Counted from the stretch's first letter, positions 43,837 through 53,352 are shown. The stretch: DNA of 64,000 nt from CAZBSE01 sp964578625 (GCA_964578625.1 CAZODQ010000001.1:186001-250000), one strand, 5' to 3'. The notes: generated from the letters alone by a model not told the origin. Program-made: numbers and translations.

Positions 43837-45492
43837 ATGTTACCAAGATACCTAATAAGTCTACCATTTTTTAAAAGAATCCATAAATATTGTGATTGTA
43901 TAATCATTGGCAGCGGGATTGCAGGTCTTTCTACTGCAATGAGACTGGCTAAAAATAATAGTATCAAAGTAATCACTAAAAGTTCTCTTGCCAATTCAAC
44001 AACATGGTATGCTCAGGGCGGTATTGCTGCCGCCATAAAGAAACCTGATTTCTGGAAAAACCATTATAACGATACTATTACGGCAGGGCAGGGTCTCTGT
44101 GATAAGAAAGCGGTTGAAATACTTGTAAAAAATGCCCCGAAGATGATAGGAGACTTAATAGAAATAGGTACGAATTTCGATATCTCTGAGGGGGAAATAA
44201 GCCTGACCACAGAAGGAGGACACAGTTACCCGAGAATCCTGCATGCCGGAGGGGATGCTACCGGAGAAGAACTTGAAAAGAAACTAGTTTCTTACTCAAA
44301 AAGCCTAAAACAGATAGATTTCTTTTCGGAATATTTTGTACTGGATATATTGGTGTGTGACAATAAATGTATAGGAGTTTTAGGGATGGATACAAATACC
44401 GGTGATCTTGAAATACACCCTGCTTCAAATATTGTAATCGCCAGCGGCGGTATCGGGCAATTATATGATCTTTCCACCAATCCTCCCATATCGACCGGAG
44501 ATGGTATTGCTATGGCATACAGGGCAGGAGCTTCCATAATGGACATAGAATTCATTCAGTTTCATCCCACGGTATTTAGAACAAAAGACTCGAAATTATT
44601 TCTAATAAGCGAGGCTTTAAGAGGAGAAGGTGCCTACCTTAAGGACTGCCGAGGGAATAGGTTTATGGCCGGAATACATCCAAAAGAAGAGTTAGCTCCA
44701 AGAGACATTGTAGTCAAAGAAATGATAAAGGTAATGGATAAAAGTAATTGCGATTATGTTTATTTAGATGCTACACATATTCCGGAAAGTTATCTTAAAA
44801 TACGATTTCCCAATATAATTTCAAAGCTTAAGGAAAACGGTCTCAATCTAAAAAAAGATTTAATCAAAGTATCTCCGGCCCAGCACTACTTAAATGGCGG
44901 GATTAAAACCGATTATAGTGGAAAGACAAATATAGAAGGATTATACTGCTGCGGTGAGGCTGCTTCAACCGGTGCGCACGGCGCAAACAGACTTGCAAGC
45001 AACTCACTTATAGAGGGAGTTGTATACGGCTGGAAAATCTATAAAGATATAGAAAAAAAATCGAACCAGAAAAATAAAAGTATAGAAGATAAGATAATCC
45101 GGCTGATAAACAGACTTTTGGATGAAGCGGAAGTAAAAAAAAGTAAAACCGGTAATAAAAAGCAAAATATTAAAACCCTTATCTCGAATTTTAGAAATAT
45201 TATGTCCAAAAAGGTCGGTATCCTAAGAGATGCAGAGAGCTTAAAACAGGCAAAGGAATTCGTCGACCTGCACGCGGGCAGCAATAATATCCATAATACA
45301 AGGGATATGGACACACTGGAGTTTGCCAATATGCTTGCCGTGGCCTCTCTTATAATAAAAGCTGCAAGTTTAAGAGAAGAAAGCAGAGGAACTCATCAGA
45401 GAAACGACTTTCCGGAGAAAGATGACAAAAACTGGAAAAAACATATAATACTAAAAAAAGATGAAATATATTTTGAAAATGTAAAGCCCTAA
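43837..45492 (+). CDS. nadB: L-aspartate oxidase
   Basis: A 551-residue flavoprotein oxidising aspartate to iminoaspartate for NadA. The FAD motif is CIIIGSGIAGLSTAMRLA (about 20-37). TTWYAQGGIAAAI, EGGHSYPRILHAGGDATG and GLYCCGEAASTGAHGANRLASNSLIEG match the fumarate-reductase/NadB flavoprotein family, and SNSLIEG separates NadB from succinate dehydrogenase. An anaerobe would use fumarate as electron acceptor. It lies three bases after nadA and 11 before nadC. Confidence 0.96.
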   Translation: MLPRYLISLPFFKRIHKYCDCIIIGSGIAGLSTAMRLAKNNSIKVITKSSLANSTTWYAQGGIAAAIKKPDFWKNHYNDTITAGQGLCDKKAVEILVKNAPKMIGDLIEIGTNFDISEGEISLTTEGGHSYPRILHAGGDATGEELEKKLVSYSKSLKQIDFFSEYFVLDILVCDNKCIGVLGMDTNTGDLEIHPASNIVIASGGIGQLYDLSTNPPISTGDGIAMAYRAGASIMDIEFIQFHPTVFRTKDSKLFLISEALRGEGAYLKDCRGNRFMAGIHPKEELAPRDIVVKEMIKVMDKSNCDYVYLDATHIPESYLKIRFPNIISKLKENGLNLKKDLIKVSPAQHYLNGGIKTDYSGKTNIEGLYCCGEAASTGAHGANRLASNSLIEGVVYGWKIYKDIEKKSNQKNKSIEDKIIRLINRLLDEAEVKKSKTGNKKQNIKTLISNFRNIMSKKVGILRDAESLKQAKEFVDLHAGSNNIHNTRDMDTLEFANMLAVASLIIKAASLREESRGTHQRNDFPEKDDKNWKKHIILKKDEIYFENVKP

Positions 45493-45503
45493 CATGACCA
45501 AAT

Positions 45504-46376
45504 ATGGTAAATAAAATTTTAAAAAATGAAGTAACAGATATTATAAGTAAAGCTATCTCAGAAGATTTAGGCAGCTCTGGGGATTTGACTTCTAAAAATT
45601 TAATTCCTCCGGATAACAGGTCATCTTCTTATATCATATGCAAAGAAATAGGCGGAGCAGTACTGAGCGGTCTTGATGTCGCAGGTTTTATACTGGAGGA
45701 AATCGACAGCAGCATAAATATTGATAAAATAAAAAGCGATGGCGACAGCCTTAAATATATGGATAGGATCTGTAATATTTCGGGACCCACACTATCGATT
45801 CTAAAGGCTGAAAGAACCTGCCTCAATTTCATACAGCACATGTCGGGCATCTCGACTATTACCAGCAGATTTGTTAAAATTGCAGGACCCTATAAAGTCA
45901 AAATTTTTGACACAAGAAAAACAAAGCCGCTCCTTCGTAAAATTGAAAAATATGCAGTGCTCTGCGGCGGAGGCCACAATCACAGATCCGGCCTTTTTGA
46001 CGGAATAATCATCAAAGATAATCATATAGCAGCCGGCGGCGGGGTTTTGAATGCCCTAAAAAAAATAAGAACAAAAATCCCCGGTGATTTAAAAATCGAA
46101 GTGGAAGTCAAAGATTTCATCCAGCTTGACGAAGCAATAGCCGGCAGAGCAGATATTATAATGCTTGATAATATGGATGCTGATGAGATGACAAAGGCAG
46201 TTAAAATAATAAGAGAAAAAAGAGGCAGTACCTGCCTTATCGAAGCTTCGGGTAAAATCAACCTGGAAAACCTTGAAGAAATATGCAAAACAGGTGTTGA
46301 TATGATATCGGTAGGTCTGATCACCCATTCGGCACCTGCCATTGATTTTTCACTGGAATTTGAAAAGAAAGTTTGA
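45504..46376 (+). CDS. nadC: Nicotinate-nucleotide pyrophosphorylase (carboxylating)
   Basis: A 290-residue quinolinate phosphoribosyltransferase producing nicotinate mononucleotide. DTRKTKPLLRKIEKYAV (about 137-153), GGGHNHRSGLFDGIIIKDNHI and LIEASGKINLENLEEICKTGVDMISVG are characteristic. It completes the de novo quinolinate route with nadA and nadB. The TGA stop overlaps the TTG start of the following glycosidase gene (TTGA), suggesting coupled translation. Confidence 0.97.
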   Translation: MVNKILKNEVTDIISKAISEDLGSSGDLTSKNLIPPDNRSSSYIICKEIGGAVLSGLDVAGFILEEIDSSINIDKIKSDGDSLKYMDRICNISGPTLSILKAERTCLNFIQHMSGISTITSRFVKIAGPYKVKIFDTRKTKPLLRKIEKYAVLCGGGHNHRSGLFDGIIIKDNHIAAGGGVLNALKKIRTKIPGDLKIEVEVKDFIQLDEAIAGRADIIMLDNMDADEMTKAVKIIREKRGSTCLIEASGKINLENLEEICKTGVDMISVGLITHSAPAIDFSLEFEKKV

Positions 46377-47620
46377 GCATTAAAAATTTACCAACAGATA
46401 CACTGGATTTTCCAAAAGACTTTCTCTTTGGGACAGCTACATCAGCTTTCCAGATAGAAGGGGCCGGCGGCACGGAATGGAAAGATTTTGTCGGCACAGA
46501 CGGTACCAGGCTGGACAAAGCAATTGACCATTACCATAAGTTTAAACAGGACCTTAAGTATATATTATATCTGGGCAATGCCTACAGATTCAGTATGGAC
46601 TGGTCAAAATTACAAAAAAATGCCTTCAGCCCTCTCGACAATAAAGCTGCCTCACATTACATGGAGATATTTAAAACCCTGAGTCAAAATGACAGAAAAA
46701 CCATGCTTGTCCTGAATCATTTTTCAAATCCGTTATGGCTTATGGAAAAAGGCGGCTGGACCAATGGAAAATCTGTCGAAATCTATTTTGATTACATAAA
46801 AAAAATCTTAGAAGTGTTTTCAGATTACATAGATTACATCAACACTTTTAACGAACCAAACGGATACGCTATTATGGCATATATAATGAGAGAATTTCCT
46901 CCCAAAAGGTTCAACCCCTACCTGAGAAGAAAAGTCCTGTCCAATATGGGCAGGGCGCACAAAATGGCATACGATTATATTAAAGAACATTACCCTCATA
47001 TAAAGGTGGGCATTTCTCATGCCTGTATGTTCACCCAGCCCTTAAGAGAAAAAGCCATATTGGGTAACTTTCTAAAATGGTTCCTGGACTATTATATGTT
47101 TGAACATGTACACGAGATGTTTACAGGAGACGGAAGAGTGGATTTCATAGGCTTCAGCTATTATGGAAGAATACTGACTTCAGGGTTTCCGATTACTGCA
47201 TATGAAGAAAAGGGCAGAAAAATCCTGGACAGATTAGGCTTAAAATATGACGATATGTGGGAAAAATACCCTGTGGGCATCTATGATCTGATTAAAAGAT
47301 TTTACAATAAATATAAAAAACCCATAATCATTACGGAAAACGGAACATGCACCGATGATGACAGACTCAGGATAGAAAATATTTACGACCACCTGTATTA
47401 TGTAAAGAAAGCCCTTGATGAAGGTATAGATGTCGAGGGTTACTTTCACTGGTCTACTTTTGATAATTATGAGCTGGCCTACGGCCCATCCAGAAGATTT
47501 GGCCTTGTTTCAGTTGACTTTAACTCTCCCGGACTCGAAAGAAAAATAAAGAATTCAGGTGAATACTATCACAGGATCTCAAAACTTCATAAGCTGGTCA
47601 AATATCGGCGATCATCATGA
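46373..47620 (+). CDS. Glycoside hydrolase family 1 (beta-glucosidase-like)
   Basis: A 415-residue retaining glycosidase. The acid/base Glu161 is in NTFNEPNGY and the nucleophile Glu322 in IIITENGTCTDDD. LPKD-like FPKDFLFGTATSAFQIEG (13-30) and YFHWSTFDNYELAYGPSRRFGLVSVDF are GH1 hallmarks. It is somewhat shorter than the usual 440-480 residues. No signal peptide is seen, so it acts inside the cell on an imported glycoside or phosphoglycoside. The start is TTG 46373, overlapping the nadC stop. The pairing with NAD genes has no obvious metabolic reason. Confidence 0.92.
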   Translation: MSIKNLPTDTLDFPKDFLFGTATSAFQIEGAGGTEWKDFVGTDGTRLDKAIDHYHKFKQDLKYILYLGNAYRFSMDWSKLQKNAFSPLDNKAASHYMEIFKTLSQNDRKTMLVLNHFSNPLWLMEKGGWTNGKSVEIYFDYIKKILEVFSDYIDYINTFNEPNGYAIMAYIMREFPPKRFNPYLRRKVLSNMGRAHKMAYDYIKEHYPHIKVGISHACMFTQPLREKAILGNFLKWFLDYYMFEHVHEMFTGDGRVDFIGFSYYGRILTSGFPITAYEEKGRKILDRLGLKYDDMWEKYPVGIYDLIKRFYNKYKKPIIITENGTCTDDDRLRIENIYDHLYYVKKALDEGIDVEGYFHWSTFDNYELAYGPSRRFGLVSVDFNSPGLERKIKNSGEYYHRISKLHKLVKYRRSS

Positions 47621-47682
47621 TCTATAAAAATTTAGGAGTTAGGTGAAACCACTTGAGTTACACTGTAAATATTTCAGTTAAT

Positions 47683-47715
47683 AACAAAACCCCAAAATAA
47701 ATTTGGGGTTTTGTT
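47683..47715. terminator. Strong hairpin terminator after the nad-GH1 operon
   Basis: Perfect 14-bp arms (AACAAAACCCCAAA at 47683-47696 and its complement at 47702-47715) enclose a 5-nt loop. T-rich sequence follows on the plus strand and A-rich sequence precedes, so it may work for both directions. It ends the nadABC-GH1 unit and could also end the small membrane-protein gene from the minus strand. Confidence 0.88.
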
Positions 47716-47762
47716 TCTTTAATCGAAAAATTTTTTATAATTTATAAAAACTTCCGTCTAGT

Positions 47763-47933
47763 TTATTTCTTAACCATTATACCCACAAGTATCGATATAA
47801 CTCCTATGGCTATACTTGCAAAAGCAATCCAGAGCGGTTCAATACTTACTAAAGTTAATGTTGGGATAACTCCTATTACGCCTATTGCCAGCACTAGTAT
47901 ACCTACGATTATTAATGTTATTTTGCTCCCCAT
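47763..47933 (-). CDS. Small two-helix membrane protein (56 aa)
   Basis: A 56-residue open frame with start ATG at 47931-47933 and AAAGGA seven bases upstream. Residues 5-26 and 33-53 form two hydrophobic helices rich in isoleucine, valine and glycine, joined by a short loop (LVSIEPLW), and the protein ends in lysines (MVKK). It has no cysteine and few charges. It is too small to recognise by family; its codon quality, ribosome-binding site and terminator on the 3' side support a real gene. Likely a structural or stress-related small membrane protein, but the function is unknown. Confidence 0.65.
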   Translation of the reverse strand: MGSKITLIIVGILVLAIGVIGVIPTLTLVSIEPLWIAFASIAIGVISILVGIMVKK

Positions 47934-48055
47934 TATGATTTCCTTTCTCTGATTATAATCAATATCTCCGTAATAGGCGGGTGAATATTTTCAGAGTTTC
48001 ACTCAATATAAAATTTACATTCAAAAATAAAAAGCTACTTTTTTTTAGTTGCCTT

Positions 48056-48991
48056 CTATAAATTTAATTTTTTCCTGATCTCGGGTATCTTGCTCCTGGC
48101 CGCTTCTACTCCTCTCCGGATGATCTCACTTCCCTTAGTCAAGTCAAAAAATCCGAAGTCTCCTACTTCAGGCTCTATTACTATATCTGCCATATTAAGG
48201 TAATTTCTGGTCATTTCCCGCTGCATGATACTAAAACTTGTGTCAAGCACATTACGAATCGATAATCTCTTTGTATTTTGTTTTTTTTGTTCAGTTCTAA
48301 TTTTAAAATTTTGAAGTTTACCCTTGACAGCACTACTGCTATTTTTATATCCGTCTGATTGACCCTTCTTATCGAAACTGGAAAAGTTACCACTTCCATG
48401 AAGATCTGCGATGTATTTCTCTCTGTCCTTCTCCAAAGAAATAGATGACGCTATAATAAAATCTACACCTATCGTTTTTAAGGAAGCAGTGGGCAGAGGT
48501 TCTATTATTCCCCCATCAATAAGAATATAATTATCCATACAGACAGCAGAGAAAAAGCCGGGAATAGCAATAGAAGCTTTGACAGCATCAAGCAGTTTAC
48601 CCTTGGACAGGATTATTTTTTCTCTTGTGATCAGATCCACTGCAGTACAGCAAAATTGTATACGGCAGTCGCTAAAAGTCTTATCTCCTAAAAATTTCCT
48701 CAGCTCTTCCTCGACCCTGCGCCAGTTTATGATCCCTGTTTTTGAGAATGCCAGTTCGGAAAAAAGTAAAAAGCTTTTCCAGTCCATCGCCCGTACGTAG
48801 GCCTCTATTTCCTCTAATCTCACACCCGAACAAAAGAACGCTCCTATTATAGAGCCCATACTTGTTCCCGCTATCGATTTTATATCTACACCCAGTTCTT
48901 CCAGTACCTTTAAAACACCGATATGGGAAAGCGCTCTTGCTGCTCCCCCGCTTAATGCTAAGCCGATCTTTTTTTTCTTTCTAAAAAATAT
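48056..48991 (-). CDS. Patatin-like phospholipase (RssA-type), non-canonical start
   Basis: A cytosolic patatin-fold acyl hydrolase of about 311 residues. The frame encodes the oxyanion motif LALSGGAARALSHIGVLKVLEELG, the nucleophile elbow GTSMGS, and the Asp of the Ser-Asp dyad in ILIDGGIIEPLP. The first ATG, at 48859, lies inside the GxSxG elbow, so it cannot be the true start. Upstream the frame is open to a TAA at 48992-48994 and contains no ATG, GTG or TTG. An ATA codon at 48989-48991 stands about 6 nt after a good AGGTGAT Shine-Dalgarno. So it either starts at ATA, or a start codon was lost, or a homopolymer (A8) frameshift or sequence error is present. A C-terminal region (about 190-260) is less conserved. 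Confidence 0.8.
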   Translation of the reverse strand: MFFRKKKKIGLALSGGAARALSHIGVLKVLEELGVDIKSIAGTSMGSIIGAFFCSGVRLEEIEAYVRAMDWKSFLLFSELAFSKTGIINWRRVEEELRKFLGDKTFSDCRIQFCCTAVDLITREKIILSKGKLLDAVKASIAIPGFFSAVCMDNYILIDGGIIEPLPTASLKTIGVDFIIASSISLEKDREKYIADLHGSGNFSSFDKKGQSDGYKNSSSAVKGKLQNFKIRTEQKKQNTKRLSIRNVLDTSFSIMQREMTRNYLNMADIVIEPEVGDFGFFDLTKGSEIIRRGVEAARSKIPEIRKKLNL

Positions 48992-49072
48992 TTAAATCAC
49001 CTTTATTGAATATTTCAGGTAAAAGCCATGTCGTCTGGATTGAAATAACAGACCGGTTAAATTATACTATCT

Positions 49073-49098
49073 TTTCCTATATAGTATAGTATATAGTG
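49073..49098. repeat. AT-rich inverted repeat between the divergent patatin and transglycosylase genes
   Basis: TATACTAT (49073-49080) and ATAGTATA (49091-49098) form perfect 8-bp arms around a 10-bp spacer. A TATAAT hexamer on the minus strand (49071-49076) overlaps the left arm. It could be an operator in the divergent intergenic region, but the AT-rich setting makes chance plausible. Confidence 0.35.
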
Positions 49099-49184
49099 CG
49101 AGTAACCTGAAAATTGGATTAATTTACAATAAAATCATTGTAGAGTAAAATCTCTTTAGTTTTTCATATGCAATCAACGATTAA

Positions 49185-51524
49185 ATGACCTGTAAAATTA
49201 AAAAAATTATTATTTTTTTATTATCTGCAATAATTACTCTCTCAATAATTTTATCCAATCTATCATGCAGCAAAATCAATCTTGAAACATTCGGATTAAG
49301 ACCTGATGAAAACGCCGGGAGTGGAAAACCTGAAGCTGAAGAGGCTGCGGCTGAAGATAGACAGGACACAAATGATAATCAGGAGGATAGTGGCGGATCA
49401 GCAGATATTTCACTGCCGAATAATAATGATTCAGATGTTCAGGATATTAATGCCGACTATATCAGTATTGATAGCAATGATATTAACAGATTAAGATTGT
49501 ACTACAAAGAAGGGGTTAAATATTTTAATGAACAGTCCTATCTCATTGCCGAATATTATTTTAATAAAATCAAATACAGTTACCCGCTGCTTCAGGATCA
49601 TATTTTCTATTATCTTGCAAAGAGCCTTCTGCTTCAGAAAAAATATGACCAATCAGAAGAACATTACCTTAAATTAATAGAAAATTATCCTGACAGTGTC
49701 TGGGTAGAATTAGCCAGCGTGGAATATGCTGACCTCTTCTATATCAAGCAGGATTACGTGAATGCTGAAGAAGAGTATGAATATTTTCTTTCCGCTTTTC
49801 CCGATTCCCAGTACATACCATACTGTTTATTTCAGCTGGCTGCCAGCCAGGAAAAGAATGCAGAATATGACAAATCCTTTGAGAATTATAAAAAAATATG
49901 GTTAAAGCACCCTCTTAATGAATATTCCGAAACTGCCTGGGAAAGTCTGAACAGACTTGCAGAGGACGGTCTGGTCAAACCATTTATTCCCACAGCCAAC
50001 CAGATCTACAGCCGGGCTGAGATATTTTTCAACAGCTATGATTACAATAGTGCACTGGAAGAACTGGATAAAATATTGGGGGAAGATTATATAAATGATT
50101 TATCACAGAGCTTACATAGTAATGTATTATTTAAAAAAGGTATGTGCTACTATAACCTTGGTGACTACGGTCAATCCAAGGACTACCTCATACAATCCTA
50201 TGAAAAATATCCATCAGGTTCAGTAGCTGATGACAGCCTCTTTTTTACAGGCAGGGCCCTTACAAATCTTAACTCTACAGATGATGCTATTTCATATTAC
50301 CAGAAACTTCTAAAACTCTTCCCCAGTAGTAATTACTGCGATGATGCACTTTACAGGATTGGCAGAATATACTCTTTAAAAGAAAGTTATAAAAATGCCG
50401 CCAGTTATTTTCAAAGAGTGTCTACTGACTATCCGAATGGAGACAAACTTTCTGATGCACTCTGGGAACTCGGATGGATAAAATACATGTCCGCTGATTA
50501 CGATTCTGCAAGTACTGCTTTTTCTGATTATGCTTCTTCATATAAAGGAACACAGCTGGAAGAAAAGGGATTATTCTGGGAAGCTAAGTGCCAGCAGAAA
50601 CTGGGAGAAAATGATAAAGCAGCCGCTTTGTACCAGCAGATAATAAATTTAAATTCATATTCCTACTACACCTTTACATCCTATGAAACACTGGCAGGAA
50701 TGGATATAAAAGTACAGATAAGAGAAATAGATGACCGGCTGGACCCTGAAAATCCGCAGATTGCAGATACGATTCCTGATATATACGCTTTCTTAGAACA
50801 GGACAGCTATTTTCATGATGAACAGAATCATATAAACAAAGCTATTGAGCTGTACAAACTGGAATTTTATAATAGTGCCACTCTGGAAATAGAAGCAGCA
50901 AGCAGCGAGATCGAAGAAGATCCTACCGGAATCCTAAAGATTGCGACTTTATTTTTAAAATCCAATGATTATGCAGATTCACTAAAAATCATTTACGAAA
51001 ATTTTAGTAAATTGGAGTCCAAACTTGATCAGCCCCATATGGATTATTTATACTATCTTTATTATCCCTACGGCTACAAAGAGGCTGTGCAGAAGTACAG
51101 CGGTCAATATGACCTTGACCCGCTCTTTACTCTGTCAGTAATAAGACAGGAAAGCAATTTTATGCCTCTGGCCGGTTCTTATGCAGGAGCACAGGGACTG
51201 ATGCAGATCATGCCTGTAACAGGAAAAGGAATAGCCCGCCAGATAGGAATATCAGATTATAATGACATCCTGCTCTTGAACCCGGAGACAAATATTAAAA
51301 TGGGTACCTTTTATCTAAGGCAGCAGATGGACAATTTTAATCAAAACCAATTTTACTGCCTTGGAGCTTATAACGGCGGTCCGGGAAAAATGAGTGAATG
51401 GATATCCAAGCGGGGCAGCATGGATATTGATGAATTTATAGAAAATATCTCCTATGAACAGACAAGAGAATATATAAAGAAAGTAATGGGTAATTATTAC
51501 CTATATCAGATGCTGTATGATTAG
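49185..51524 (+). CDS. TPR-containing soluble lytic transglycosylase (Slt-type)
   Basis: A 779-residue exported peptidoglycan lyase. The N-terminal hydrophobic helix (about 6-26) ends in NLSC, a poor lipobox because of Asn at -3. An acidic linker follows, then about ten tetratricopeptide-like repeats (about 100-560; repeated A..Y.K.L..YP.S patterns), and a C-terminal SLT domain (about 635-775). The catalytic glutamate is Glu656 in SVIRQESNF, with AGAQGLMQIMP and LGAYNGGPGKM in support. It cleaves the MurNAc-GlcNAc bond to form 1,6-anhydroMurNAc. The ATG lacks a Shine-Dalgarno. It is divergent from the patatin gene and converges with metW. Confidence 0.92.
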   Translation: MTCKIKKIIIFLLSAIITLSIILSNLSCSKINLETFGLRPDENAGSGKPEAEEAAAEDRQDTNDNQEDSGGSADISLPNNNDSDVQDINADYISIDSNDINRLRLYYKEGVKYFNEQSYLIAEYYFNKIKYSYPLLQDHIFYYLAKSLLLQKKYDQSEEHYLKLIENYPDSVWVELASVEYADLFYIKQDYVNAEEEYEYFLSAFPDSQYIPYCLFQLAASQEKNAEYDKSFENYKKIWLKHPLNEYSETAWESLNRLAEDGLVKPFIPTANQIYSRAEIFFNSYDYNSALEELDKILGEDYINDLSQSLHSNVLFKKGMCYYNLGDYGQSKDYLIQSYEKYPSGSVADDSLFFTGRALTNLNSTDDAISYYQKLLKLFPSSNYCDDALYRIGRIYSLKESYKNAASYFQRVSTDYPNGDKLSDALWELGWIKYMSADYDSASTAFSDYASSYKGTQLEEKGLFWEAKCQQKLGENDKAAALYQQIINLNSYSYYTFTSYETLAGMDIKVQIREIDDRLDPENPQIADTIPDIYAFLEQDSYFHDEQNHINKAIELYKLEFYNSATLEIEAASSEIEEDPTGILKIATLFLKSNDYADSLKIIYENFSKLESKLDQPHMDYLYYLYYPYGYKEAVQKYSGQYDLDPLFTLSVIRQESNFMPLAGSYAGAQGLMQIMPVTGKGIARQIGISDYNDILLLNPETNIKMGTFYLRQQMDNFNQNQFYCLGAYNGGPGKMSEWISKRGSMDIDEFIENISYEQTREYIKKVMGNYYLYQMLYD

Positions 51525-51545
51525 ATACACATTTTAAAATCACTT

Positions 51546-51592
51546 ATAGTCTTTCCATAAATAATTTTATTATATGGATACTATCTTTTTTT
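51546..51592 (+). terminator. Candidate terminator after the transglycosylase gene
   Basis: ATAGT plus TCCATA (51546-51559) can pair with TATGGA plus ACTAT (51573-51584), with a small bulge and a 13-nt loop, followed by CTTTTTTT. The right arm lies in the end of the opposing metW gene. The bulge and AT-rich stem lower the certainty. Confidence 0.45.
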
Positions 51593-52178
51593 GAATAACA
51601 AAGACTGCATTTAGAGCCAGCAGATTGGGAAAGCACCTTACAACAGTGTTTTTACCAAGATAATATGTTTTTAGTATGTTTATTCTTTTCTCCCTGCAGT
51701 AATTCTTAAAATCCCTTATGCTTAAAAAATGAATGTTTGGTGATTTATACCAACTATACGGCAGAGAAGGAGTAACAGGAGCTTTCCCTTTAAAAAAAAG
51801 ATCAAAGCGAGACTTAATATAAGCAAAATTAGGAAATCCTATTATGACCGTTTTACCCACTCTAAGGGATTCCTTAATAACAAACTCCACTTTTTTTGTT
51901 TCCTGCATACTCTGGTTTAATATAACATAATCAAAAGAACTATCAGGATATTCCCCGAGACCGCCTTCTATATCCCCGTGAAATACACTTAATCCTTTCT
52001 CGACACATCTATAAATTGCTTCTCCTTTTAACTCTATACCGCGTGCTTTTACATTTTTTTCTCTGGCAAGAAGACTGAGAAGTTCCCCCTCACCGCAGCC
52101 AAGATCCAGGACACTTGAACCGGATTCTATAATTTTAAAAATGATTTTATGATCCAGTCTTATGTCATTATCCTTCAT
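51570..52178 (-). CDS. metW: Methionine biosynthesis protein MetW
   Basis: A 202-residue class I methyltransferase-fold protein. The SAM motif VLDLGCGEGELLSLL (about 23-37) is followed by HGDIEGGLGEYPDSSFDYVILNQSMQ, GFPNFAYIKSR and SLPYSWYKSPNIHFLSIRDF, all specific to MetW. Its frame overlaps metX by 11 nt. In bacteria with MetX, MetW is needed for full activity of homoserine acyltransfer, probably as a partner of MetX. The exact reaction is unsettled. Confidence 0.95.
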   Translation of the reverse strand: MKDNDIRLDHKIIFKIIESGSSVLDLGCGEGELLSLLAREKNVKARGIELKGEAIYRCVEKGLSVFHGDIEGGLGEYPDSSFDYVILNQSMQETKKVEFVIKESLRVGKTVIIGFPNFAYIKSRFDLFFKGKAPVTPSLPYSWYKSPNIHFLSIRDFKNYCREKRINILKTYYLGKNTVVRCFPNLLALNAVFVIQKKIVSI

Positions 52179-53316
52179 TTTTTATACTTCCATATGTTTT
52201 ATTTAAAAAATGTTTAATCAGATGAGTTTCTTCTTCAAACTCAAGTAGAAATGCATCATGTCCGTAATTAGAATCAATTTCACAGTAAGTAACATCCATA
52301 TTTCTGGTTTTCAGTAACCTGACGATTTCTCTGGATTGGTATGAAGGATAAAGCCAGTCAGATTTAAACGAGATAACTAAAAAAATGATATTAACTTCTT
52401 TATCTTTTGGGATGAGTTTTTCTCTGGCAGACAGATCAAAATAATCTATTGCTTTTGTAATATAAAGATAAGAATTAGCATCAAATCTCTTAACAAAATT
52501 ATCTCCCCGGTAATGCAGATACCCTTCAACCTCAAATTCAGGTATGAATGAAAAATTATAACTTCCATTTTTTAATTTCCTTGAAAATTTTTCCTCCATT
52601 GACCTGTCACTCATATAGGTTATATGTCCAATCATTCGCGCTATTGCCAGCCCCCTCTCCGGTTTGCTGCTGCTGTAGTAGTTGCCATCGCGCCATGCAG
52701 GATCAGACATTATTGCCTGTCTTCCTACTTCATTAAAAGCAATCTGCTGGGGGGAGTGTTTTATCGCCGTGGCTATAGGAACAGCTGATACAACCCTTTC
52801 CGGGTATGAAGAAACCCACTGCAGTACCTGCATTCCTCCCATTGAACCTCCCACAACGCACAATAACTTTTCTACTTCCAAATGATCGATTAAATGCCTT
52901 TGTGCATTGACCATATCAGAGACAGTGATAATCGGAAAATCAAGCCCGTACGGTTTTCCTATTTCCGGATTGAGCGAAGATGGACCTGTACTTCCCATGC
53001 ATCCGCCTATAACATTGGGACAGATAATAAAACATTTTTCGGTATCAAAAGCTTTTCCCGGGCCTATCATATTATCCCACCACCCGGGTTTTTTATCTCC
53101 TTTATGAAATCCTGCAGCATGAGCATCCCCCGACAGGGCATGTGCCACTAGAACTGCGTTGCTTTTATTCCTGTTTAACCTTCCGTATGTTTCATATGCA
53201 ATTGTTATGGGCCCTAACTTTTTTCCCGATTTTAGAACCATCTCATCCGGATGCCTGGCAAAAGTAAAATATTTAGTCTCTACTGTCATCGTATTTTTAT
53301 TTTTAACCATATTCAT
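52168..53316 (-). CDS. metX: Homoserine O-acetyltransferase
   Basis: A 382-residue alpha/beta hydrolase-fold acyltransferase. The nucleophile is Ser158 in GGSMGGMQVLQW; SNYGHDAFLLE carries the histidine and YQSREIV.. the preceding acid region. GPSSLNPEIGKPYGLDFP is the typical MetX loop. It activates homoserine as the O-acetyl ester for MetY. Acetyl versus succinyl specificity cannot be settled by eye. Two in-frame ATGs (53316, 53310) are possible; GGATGG spacing favours 53310 slightly. It is followed by metW with overlap. Confidence 0.95.
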   Translation of the reverse strand: MNMVKNKNTMTVETKYFTFARHPDEMVLKSGKKLGPITIAYETYGRLNRNKSNAVLVAHALSGDAHAAGFHKGDKKPGWWDNMIGPGKAFDTEKCFIICPNVIGGCMGSTGPSSLNPEIGKPYGLDFPIITVSDMVNAQRHLIDHLEVEKLLCVVGGSMGGMQVLQWVSSYPERVVSAVPIATAIKHSPQQIAFNEVGRQAIMSDPAWRDGNYYSSSKPERGLAIARMIGHITYMSDRSMEEKFSRKLKNGSYNFSFIPEFEVEGYLHYRGDNFVKRFDANSYLYITKAIDYFDLSAREKLIPKDKEVNIIFLVISFKSDWLYPSYQSREIVRLLKTRNMDVTYCEIDSNYGHDAFLLEFEEETHLIKHFLNKTYGSIKNEG

Positions 53317-53352
53317 CCATCCATAATCATTTTATAACAATTTTAAAATCCT

